A DNA stretch of 64,000 nucleotides from assembly GCA_017464425.1 (NCBI GenBank), contig JAFUDX010000017.1:1-64000 (forward strand), in the 5' to 3' direction. Made by a program: the position numbers and the translations under genes. Under the pieces are notes generated by a model. It searched no databases, was not told where the DNA came from, and saw nothing but the letters and a program-made list of their open reading frames with translations. The stretch is from Treponema sp. GTDB lineage: Bacteria > Spirochaetota > Spirochaetia > Treponematales > Treponemataceae. This document shows, one piece after another, positions 57,948 through 64,000 of this stretch (positions within the stretch are counted from its first letter, which is position 1; each line of letters begins with the position of its first letter).

Positions 57948-58877
57948 GTCTGCCGTAGAATCACGGCATGCCTTTCCTGCTGCGTCCGCAATGTCTTTAA
58001 GGCAGAGAATTCCCTTTTCGCGCCCTTCTGCAAGCGATTCGTCTTTTTTCCATGCGCACAAGATTCCCCGTGAAGAATTAACCGTACCGCCCGCCTTGTC
58101 AAGCAATGTGGCAGCGATTTTAGCAGCCCCGCCCTGTGCTCCGTAGCCCGGAATAAGGAAGAAAATATCGGGATATGCGTTGCGCAATGCACGGGCATCG
58201 CTTTCTTCGGTACAGCCCACAACGGCTCCCACCGGCGAACAAGTTTGCTCAGGATACAATGCCTTAAATTCCGCGCTGATTCGTTCAAGCTCTGCACCCG
58301 TTTTATCAAGCACTCGCCCACCCGCAAGCAAGGATTGCTGCTCAATGTCGACCATACCAGGATTAGAGGTTCGCAAAAGCACAAAAATGCCCTTTCCGCC
58401 TTCCGCATGCTCATTGAGCTGGCTAGAAACAACAAGCTTGCAATATTCAGTGAATGGTTTGAGCGTGTCAAAGCCCATGTACGGATTGATAGTGATTATA
58501 TCCGTTTCAAAATCAGAACCTTTCCCAAAATGCGCACGGGCATATGCCTTTGCCGTATCAGCAATATCACCGCGCTTGATGTCACTGATTGCGATAAATC
58601 CCGCCTCATGAACGGCTTTAATTGTTTGGATATAGGCCTTTAAACCTTCGATTCCCATAGCCTCATAATAGGCAATTTGAATTTTAAAACAGCACGCGCT
58701 TTTTTCTTCCGCCACCCGCTTGATAATTTCTTTATTATACGCAAGCACCGCTTCGACTGGCGAATCAAATGCCTTTAAAACCGAATCGGGAAGATACGAC
58801 GGATCCGTATCCAGCCCAACACAAAGCGGTCCATTTTTGCGAGCGACTTCCTGTAATTGTTGCATGATGTGTGCCAT
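57933..58877 (-). CDS. pyrF: Orotidine 5'-phosphate decarboxylase (type 2)
   Basis: Last step of de novo UMP synthesis. A 314-residue beta/alpha barrel of the longer type-2 form: GPLCVGLDTDPSYLP near the N-terminus, FKIQIAYYEAMG, the catalytic DIKRGDIADTAKAYA (Asp-x-Lys-x-x-Asp), TINPYMGFDTLKPF, and the phosphate-binding VGCTEESDARALR and PGYGAQGG. The start at 58877 is chosen because AGGAG precedes it and the promoter at 58902-58930 would otherwise lie inside the gene. No other pyr genes are adjacent. Confidence 0.94.
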   Translation of the reverse strand: MAHIMQQLQEVARKNGPLCVGLDTDPSYLPDSVLKAFDSPVEAVLAYNKEIIKRVAEEKSACCFKIQIAYYEAMGIEGLKAYIQTIKAVHEAGFIAISDIKRGDIADTAKAYARAHFGKGSDFETDIITINPYMGFDTLKPFTEYCKLVVSSQLNEHAEGGKGIFVLLRTSNPGMVDIEQQSLLAGGRVLDKTGAELERISAEFKALYPEQTCSPVGAVVGCTEESDARALRNAYPDIFFLIPGYGAQGGAAKIAATLLDKAGGTVNSSRGILCAWKKDESLAEGREKGILCLKDIADAAGKACRDSTADLLNA

Positions 58878-58901
58878 ATAAATCTCCTGAAAAACAAGAA
58901 A

Positions 58902-58930
58902 AGTATACCACAACGGCACGGTTTAGTCAG
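58902..58930 (-). promoter_or_regulatory. Promoter of pyrF
   Basis: Minus-strand CTGACT (58925-58930), 17 bases ending in TGG, then TATACT (58902-58907); extended -10. The leader has a normal AGGAG site, so this gene is not leaderless. Confidence 0.65.
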
Positions 58931-58931
58931 C

Positions 58932-59012
58932 AAGGAGGGGAAAGCCTTCCCCTCGCTCCAACCGCTTCGCGTTTTCCGCTACCCCTTCTCCTAAGGGGCA
59001 AGCCCCTTAAAA
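58932..59012. repeat. GC-rich intergenic repeat-like block
   Basis: A C-rich block (GGGGAAAGCCTTCCCCT and a perfect AAGGGGC-AA-GCCCCTT palindrome at 58996-59011) separates pyrF from the accessory region. It contains CGCTTCGCG as does the 1.5-kb block. No coding capacity is evident. Confidence 0.5.
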
Positions 59013-59027
59013 TCCCCGAAAAAGGTT

Positions 59028-60143
59028 TTACATCCCTGCATTTTCTGAATTTTCTTCTTGTTTTGTCACCGTTTCGATTTTGGCTAGAATGTTTGAAACA
59101 TAATTCTGAACGAACAATCTTTTTCCGTCGTCAGAAAGGCGAGCAAAAGATTTGTAACCATTATCAGAAATTTCAATGAAATTTATTGCTTGGTCTTTTG
59201 GACTAAGTGCGTTGTAGCGTTTTTCAAATTCTACATTTTCCCTTTTAAGTGAGAAATCTGTACAAAATTTAACATTTATCCACCCATTTGGGTCAAACAC
59301 AAAAGCAAGCGTCATATCTTCCGAAAGAGAGACTTTTATTTGTGCCCATCTGTCTGTCTTAAAAGCAAGATAGTTCCTTGCTATCCAATTTGAATCATTT
59401 TTATCTTCAAGCCTGTAACATTGAGAAACTTGTTTCTTGGTAGTTTCGTGAAGACAAATCGTTAAATTTTCCAAAAAATTCGTCAATGTATCTACCCTTC
59501 CGTTTTCAGAAAGCAGTTCGTCGTCAAATGCTCCCGTTGCACGAATAGCAGAATTAAATTCCGATTTTGAGACAGGCTTAAACATATCATCTGTAACCTT
59601 GCTTTTTTTTTGCGAATTGTACAAATCATCTTTTAAAAGTGAAACAATCTTAAACACATATTCCGCCAACTGAGAATACAGTTCATTTCTTTTTTGACCA
59701 CTACCATTTTGCATCAAAGAAAGCGTAGACAATAAATCGCCAACACACCTTGTAATTTCTTCCGCTAAACCTTTGCTTGCGTGCATCTGAACAAATCCAA
59801 GCTGGTAAATCAAATGTTGCAGCTCGTCTGTTTTGTCTGAATTATCCTCGCTCGGAATATTCACTTTTCCGTCTTGCGTGATTGATTCCAATGCTTCAAT
59901 AAATTTGTGATACACTTCCTGCTTTTTCTCAAACACGCCCACATCGCGGTCATGGCTGATTTCTTTGTTCGTCTGAACGCCAAGCAGAAGAACGGTGACA
60001 ATAGCCGTGATGATAGTGCCAAGCAAAGTTCCCGTAAATTGTGCCAGAATGCCACTTATGCCGAACACCTTAAAAAGCACTGAAGTGACCAAGAACACTA
60101 CGGCAAAAACGATTATCAGAATTATGCCCGTTCTGTTTTTCAT
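59028..60143 (-). CDS. Two-TM membrane protein of unknown function
   Basis: A 371-residue protein with two adjacent N-terminal membrane helices (about 6-26 and 31-58), then a cytoplasmic helical part that starts LLLGVQTNKEISHDRDVGVFEKKQEVYHKFIEALESI. This helix-helix-FEKK arrangement is common in hypothetical proteins of accessory regions. The C-terminal half contains a mixed domain with paired tryptophans (NWIARNYLAFKTDRWAQIKVSL, FDPNGWINVKF) that I cannot place. It follows the zinc-ribbon gene by 21 bases and has AAGGAGC before the ATG. The two look like one operon next to an IS110 remnant. Confidence 0.65.
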   Translation of the reverse strand: MKNRTGIILIIVFAVVFLVTSVLFKVFGISGILAQFTGTLLGTIITAIVTVLLLGVQTNKEISHDRDVGVFEKKQEVYHKFIEALESITQDGKVNIPSEDNSDKTDELQHLIYQLGFVQMHASKGLAEEITRCVGDLLSTLSLMQNGSGQKRNELYSQLAEYVFKIVSLLKDDLYNSQKKSKVTDDMFKPVSKSEFNSAIRATGAFDDELLSENGRVDTLTNFLENLTICLHETTKKQVSQCYRLEDKNDSNWIARNYLAFKTDRWAQIKVSLSEDMTLAFVFDPNGWINVKFCTDFSLKRENVEFEKRYNALSPKDQAINFIEISDNGYKSFARLSDDGKRLFVQNYVSNILAKIETVTKQEENSENAGM

Positions 60144-60164
60144 AAAAAGCTCCTTTTTGAAACA

Positions 60165-60401
60165 TTACAGTTTATGCCACTGATGAGTTTTTCCATCAGA
60201 CGGACAATGATTAGGATTCGGTATACTTCTGCATTGGACGATTATCCCGCATTTTTTACACTGATAATTCGTTTCTCCTAATTCACCGAGCATACGCCAC
60301 TGGTGAGTTCTTCCGTCAGACGGGCAATGATTAGAATTCGGTGTAGACTCCTGTTTTACGAGTGTCTCACATTTTTGACACAAGAACCATTTTGTTGCCA
60401 T
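60165..60401 (-). CDS. Small protein with two tandem zinc-ribbon-like repeats
   Basis: A 78-residue protein made of two copies of one motif of about 36 residues: WFLCQKCETLV...NHCPSDGRTHQW and NYQCKKCGIIV...NHCPSDGKTHQW. Each copy offers C-x2-C plus His-Cys and a further His, enough to bind one zinc ion. Such duplicated ribbons usually bind nucleic acid or protein. GGAGG precedes the ATG. It is the first gene of the pair with the two-TM protein. I do not know the family. Confidence 0.75.
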   Translation of the reverse strand: MATKWFLCQKCETLVKQESTPNSNHCPSDGRTHQWRMLGELGETNYQCKKCGIIVQCRSIPNPNHCPSDGKTHQWHKL

Positions 60402-60444
60402 AAAATCCTCCCATAAAAAGTCAACGAGCAGTCGACTTTCTAAG

Positions 60445-61594
60445 TTATATATTTACAGCAGACAGAACTTGAGCTGTTAGAGCCAAAGGTTTGTATATTC
60501 CCCTCATTTTTTCAGCATCAAAATCTGTTTTGTAGCTGAGCAACGCCCAGACAATTTCTGCTGTTTTTCGGGCACCGGAGATAATAGATTTCCCGCTACC
60601 CTTGTTCTTTTTCATATATTCATAACGCTGCATCATTCGCCAGGACTTGGTGTCTTTGCAACGTCTCATTCCCATAAATAACTGCACGAAGGCTGTCCTC
60701 AGTTCAACTGGTCCATGTCTTGTAATGCTTCCATGATGAACGGTATCGTTCGAGTCTTTCACTTTCGGAACAAGTCCGCAGAACGCAGCATACTTCTTGG
60801 AGTTTGCAAACCGCGTAATGTCTTCCGTATATGCCCTGATAATCCATGCAGTGATTTTTCCACAGCCCCGGATTGTCATCAGACGATTTACCATCTCATC
60901 ATCTTTTGTCAGTTCTTCCAGCTGCTTTTCGATTATCTTTATCTTTTCTGCAAAAGTATCTATAATCTCAAGCATCAGTTTTACTGATTGTGCTTCGAGC
61001 ACGTAGTCGTTATTCGACTCAAGGGCGTCCAGAACTTTCTGGCGTCCTTTTTTACTTTGCAGGCTGCGTGTTTCATCCTGCATTCCCATACTCACGAGCA
61101 GAGCATGTATTTCATTTTTCTGTCCAACCTGTGCGCGCACAAGTCGTTCGCGTGACTTTATGAGCCGGCGCATATTCTCCGTTTCCTTGCTGCAAAGATA
61201 GCATTCTGGCAGTTTGTAATCCTTAAGGAACTCTGACAAAGTTGCCGCATCATGTTTGTCGGTCTTCGTCACAGACTCATTGATTACCTTGAACTTTACG
61301 GTATTGACGACCGTAACTTCAGCCCCGGCTTTCTCCACCTGGTTTTTGAAGAACTTCGTGTTTCCTGTAGATTCAACGGCAAGCTTCACAACTGCTCCCG
61401 TCTCTCTGTAAAGACTGATTCTTTTCAGAAACTCTGCATATCCTTCTTCAGTGGTCGGGTACACTTTGATTTCATCCAAAGATTCGATTTTCTCTTCAGT
61501 TCTTACATGCACATGAAACTGAGACTCGCTAAAATTTCTTACGCAATTTTTTAACGCTCCCTATGTGCAAATCTACGCCCATAAAATATGTCAT
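60445..61594 (-). pseudogene. IS110-family transposase disrupted at its 5' end
   Basis: The original start is the ATG at 61594, with GGAGGT upstream: MTYFMGVDLH carries the first catalytic Asp of the DEDD (RuvC-like) domain. After ten codons the frame enters a 44-bp palindrome (61521-61564) and stops at 61529. The rest of the protein is open in another frame from 61512 to 60445: VKLAVESTGN (Glu), TKTDKHDAATL (Asp pair), a helical linker and the C-terminal Transposase_20 domain (IRGCGKITAWIIRAY ... HHGSITRHGPVELRTAF). The first Asp is therefore separated from the remainder, and the element is probably dead unless frameshifting occurs. Confidence 0.85.
61521..61564 (-). repeat. 44-bp palindromic element, copy B, inside the transposase
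   Basis: Read on the minus strand it begins ATAGGGAGCGTTAAAAAATT and ends AATTTTAGCGAGTCTC, matching the copy at 29100-29143 except for a short stretch in the hairpin loop and one base near the end. It supplies the in-frame TAG that ends the N-terminal fragment. Confidence 0.85.
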
Positions 61595-61839
61595 ATTGAC
61601 CTCCGTCTTGATTCATGCGGAAAGTCGAAACGGTTATGTGTTCCATTCTCCCATTCAGTCCTCGAAGGACTACTGTATGATGCGGCTGATAGCTCTTCAT
61701 TCTCCTTTCCAGAGGTCTTGCCTCTACTAAAAATGCCGAACTAACGCCTGGGTTCCGCTAGATCTCTTTAGCGTATCACATATCCGCCTGCTCGTTTATA
61801 TTTTTATCACGCCTCCTTTTTTGTGGCGATATATGTTCT
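61595..61839 (-). ncRNA. IS110 upstream non-coding region, candidate bridge RNA
   Basis: The 245 bases ahead of the transposase have no open frame but several hairpins on the minus strand: CGCTA/TAGCG, AGAGG/CCTCT and GTCCT/AGGAC with a TCG loop. In IS110-group elements this position encodes the bridge RNA that pairs with target and donor DNA. The assignment rests on position and foldability only; I did not find the guide pairings or the element ends. Confidence 0.4.
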
Positions 61840-62535
61840 CTACTTCTTTGTTCGTTCAAAAAACAAATCAAAGAAATAATTCAAATCGTCTGCCATCTTT
61901 TTATAACTTTCTCGCGAAGGATGCGGAGCCGGACAGAAAAGCACATTGTCATATACTTTTGCCTCCATTTCATCACCCCAAACGAGATTCAATTCCGGGT
62001 AAATTTTATTGATTGTTTTTACCCCTGTTTCACCTGTGATGATAAGCATATCCAGCTCCGCTGCATTTACAAATTCTCGGAAATATTCCGCGTAGAACGG
62101 GTCTTTGTAAAAATCTTCGATTCCTTTTTTGTCTTCCTGCACCTGATTTCCCGTTGTCAAACGAAGATTAAAATAAAGCCCTGAGCCCATGTCTTCAATG
62201 GCTTTTTCCCAGGCAGTATTGTCAAACGACTTTATAATATCTTCGGTGATGTAGTCGCTTTCGTTCTCAAGTTTCCAGGTGATTGCCTGAAACATCTTGA
62301 GTGATTTCTGAATTGTCTGACTGTTATACCAGTAATCCAGAATCAGATTTGCCGTGACTTTATGTATTCCTGTCATGCTTTTATCATAGGATTCCAAGTT
62401 GCAAAGACCGATTTTTTCCCCTAACTGCCAATAGTACTCAAAAAGCGGTTCATAATAATATGCATTTTCGACACCTGTTTCCTTAAAATGCTGAAGAAGT
62501 TTTTCATTTAATCTTTCCAAATTTTCCTTGCTCAT
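61840..62535 (-). CDS. Protein of unknown function with a UDG-superfamily-like C-terminal motif
   Basis: A 231-residue soluble protein, aromatic-rich in its N-terminal part (NAYYYEPLFEYYWQLGEKIG). The C-terminal region, a LDMLIITGETGVKTINKIY strand-helix followed by NVLFCPAPHPSRESYKKMADDLNYFF, resembles the second half of uracil-DNA-glycosylase-superfamily proteins with their HPS-containing loop. The first UDG motif (a GQDPY-like loop) is not evident, so this is only a hint. It lies between the IS110 element and the leucine-rich-repeat protein. No clear ribosome-binding site precedes the ATG at 62535 (TAAAATTATG). Confidence 0.55.
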   Translation of the reverse strand: MSKENLERLNEKLLQHFKETGVENAYYYEPLFEYYWQLGEKIGLCNLESYDKSMTGIHKVTANLILDYWYNSQTIQKSLKMFQAITWKLENESDYITEDIIKSFDNTAWEKAIEDMGSGLYFNLRLTTGNQVQEDKKGIEDFYKDPFYAEYFREFVNAAELDMLIITGETGVKTINKIYPELNLVWGDEMEAKVYDNVLFCPAPHPSRESYKKMADDLNYFFDLFFERTKK

Positions 62536-62614
62536 AATTTTACTCCCTTGTTTTGTAAAGTGTATCTATTTTTCTCTGCATACGCAGGGAATTGCTTTGT
62601 TTGTGTGCGGGATT

Positions 62615-64000
62615 TTACTCCGCGGTATAGTGTTCGGTGAAAATAGCTACTCCAAAATATGAGTCAGTTGGTGAAGTAGTTTTTATCACTAAACTTGCAT
62701 TTTCTTTTGTGTCTGTTGCAGACATAGGACCTATAAGATCACAATTTTCTAAGGAAGGTGAGCTACCAAATTTTTGTTTATACCAATTATTTGTTGTATT
62801 GATAAAAGTAATGTCCGAAAGGTTTGTACAATCTGAGAAAGCATTTGCACCAATAAAACTTACTCCATTAGGAATAGTTATGTTAGTAATGGAAAAGCAA
62901 TCCCAAAATGCCCCTTTATCGATGGTATTAACACTGTTAGGAATAGTTACGCTTTCAAGTGCTTTACAATATAAGAAAGCATATTCTCCTATGCTCGTTA
63001 CAGTATTAGGAAGGATAATACTCTTTAAAAAATAAGTATACTGAAATATTCTAGCGTCTATACTCGTAATCCCTTCTGCTTCGCTTAAATCAAGATTTAC
63101 ATAAATATCGTTTGGAATTGCAAGTCTTATAGCAGATAGTGTATTCGAAGTTATTTCCCCCGTTACTTTTACTGTTCCGCTTTGTGTCATCGAAGCGATT
63201 TTTTCAGCGACATTTTCGGCAGTAGCAATGATTGCATTTGAAAGATAACACCGAGTCAATTTTCCTTCGCTTTTATTTCCCAGTTCATCTACCGTATACA
63301 CAGTGATAAGATAACATTCTTTTGTTGTATCGATTTCGTTTATGGCAGCAGCACATACGTCTTTTGCAACGGTTTCAGGTACGGTGGTTACTTCCGTTCC
63401 GTCATCCATAGTGTAAGAGATAACAACATGGTCAAACGGACTGTCATAGGGGTCTGCCGTCGCTGCGGGGTCGCTCCATTGCAATTCAATGAAATTTTGC
63501 GTTTTTGAATACTGAGATGTCAGATTTCTTACTTCCGCTGGCGGCACTTTGTCGATTGTGTTCATAAAAATCTGTGCTGTTTCCTCTCGTCCGCTCTCGT
63601 CAATGGCTGCCACCGTATATGTTGTCTTTTCATCGGCGTAAAAAATCCATTCACTGTCATCACTCGCTTCTTTTTGTGTCGCCTCATATGCTTCAGAATC
63701 TGCAATCAGTTCAGCCGCATTCATGCTTCCATTTTTCTTGTATACAACTTTTTTGATTTTTGACGCGCTTGTAATTTTTGCCGTAACGGGAGTACTTGTA
63801 TTGCTCAATGCTTCTGGTGCAGAAAGCTCAATTTTCATTGTGTCACCAGCATCAATCGCAACTGGCGTTTCTTTCGTCGTTACTCCCTCGCTCTTGTTTC
63901 CGCTTGTGTCCACGCTTTTTACCGTGAAGGTGTATTCAGTGCCGTTGGTAAGGTTTGTGACGTAGCAGTAGTTCGTGCCTTTTGAGACGGTAATTGCAAC
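62615..64000 (-). CDS. BspA-type leucine-rich-repeat surface protein, C-terminal 461 residues (5' end outside window)
   Basis: The frame is open through base 64000, so the N-terminus is missing. From the window edge the protein shows the end of a fibronectin type III-like domain (TNLTNGTEYTFTVKSVDTSGNKSEG), a domain with Ser/Thr-rich strands, a second fibronectin-like domain (PPAEVRNLTSQYSKTQNFIELQWSDP), then about five BspA-type LRR_5 units (IILPNTVTSIGEYAFLYCKAL, VTIPNSVNTIDKGAFWDC, ITIPNGVSFIGANAFSDC) and a short tail. Such proteins bind host matrix or other bacteria in oral and gut species. The ATG at 63913 is internal, not the true start. Confidence 0.85.
   Translation of the reverse strand, partial: VAITVSKGTNYCYVTNLTNGTEYTFTVKSVDTSGNKSEGVTTKETPVAIDAGDTMKIELSAPEALSNTSTPVTAKITSASKIKKVVYKKNGSMNAAELIADSEAYEATQKEASDDSEWIFYADEKTTYTVAAIDESGREETAQIFMNTIDKVPPAEVRNLTSQYSKTQNFIELQWSDPAATADPYDSPFDHVVISYTMDDGTEVTTVPETVAKDVCAAAINEIDTTKECYLITVYTVDELGNKSEGKLTRCYLSNAIIATAENVAEKIASMTQSGTVKVTGEITSNTLSAIRLAIPNDIYVNLDLSEAEGITSIDARIFQYTYFLKSIILPNTVTSIGEYAFLYCKALESVTIPNSVNTIDKGAFWDCFSITNITIPNGVSFIGANAFSDCTNLSDITFINTTNNWYKQKFGSSPSLENCDLIGPMSATDTKENASLVIKTTSPTDSYFGVAIFTEHYTAE

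Overview
The window reads like a chromosome segment of a host-associated spirochete, most likely a Treponema of the plant-polysaccharide-degrading gut or oral kind. This is inferred from content, not from a marker gene. The signs are an archaeal-type PheRS alpha subunit, several paralogous families of spirochete-looking proteins, many lipoproteins with relaxed lipoboxes, a methyl-accepting chemotaxis protein, c-di-GMP signalling proteins, a secreted family-1 pectate lyase and an anaerobic enzyme set (pyruvate:ferredoxin oxidoreductase, NrdG, NADP-type glutamate dehydrogenase). Genes lie on both strands in short operons. There is no rRNA, tRNA or CRISPR array that I can support.

Layout. 1-12 kb: 5' part of nifJ, a GC-rich intergenic repeat, a repeat-rich lipoprotein with a G9 tract inside its signal peptide, an ACT-domain/pectate lyase pair, an HD-domain protein, miaB, a LapA-like protein, thiN and pheS. 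12-20 kb: a four-gene minus-strand operon (spirochete-type protein, GAF-GGDEF cyclase, rhomboid protease, secreted protein), the CsgG/DUF4810/DUF799 lipoprotein trio, a CDF metal transporter and nrdG. 20-30 kb: hisG and hisB separated by a GxxExxY nuclease-fold gene bounded by inverted repeats; a GerMN protein; two large membrane proteins; a STAS/zinc-ribbon protein; a TPR protein with an Mrr-like tail; an acyltransferase; gdhA. 30-45 kb: glmS, a degenerate HD-GYP protein with a TPR/barrel partner, a MATE exporter, thrS, a flavodoxin, an InlB-repeat lipoprotein, an M20 peptidase, mraY, a Phd/PIN toxin-antitoxin pair and an acyl-CoA ligase-like enzyme. 45-59 kb: a paralogue of the 16-kb spirochete protein, a prepilin peptidase, a 1029-residue anchored protein with a very acidic tail, two tandem InlB-repeat lipoproteins behind a G10-tract promoter, a chemoreceptor, a methyltransferase and pyrF. 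59-64 kb is accessory: a two-TM protein with a duplicated zinc-ribbon partner, an IS110-family transposase broken by a 44-bp palindrome, an unknown protein, and the 3' part of a BspA-type leucine-rich-repeat surface protein.

Three themes stand out. (1) Homopolymeric G tracts sit at the two positions where they would switch surface lipoproteins on and off: inside a coding sequence (G9, frame open only as sequenced, of the lengths 8, 9 and 10) and between the -35 and -10 of an InlB-repeat lipoprotein operon (G10). (2) Small mobile repeats are active: a 610-bp GxxExxY unit with inverted-repeat ends inside the his operon, solo copies of related CACAGA arrays in other intergenic regions, and a separate 44-bp palindrome found both at 29.1 kb and inside the IS110 transposase. 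(3) At least thirteen genes have a -10 hexamer only 6-9 bases upstream of the start codon, with or without an extended TG, which predicts that many mRNAs here are leaderless.
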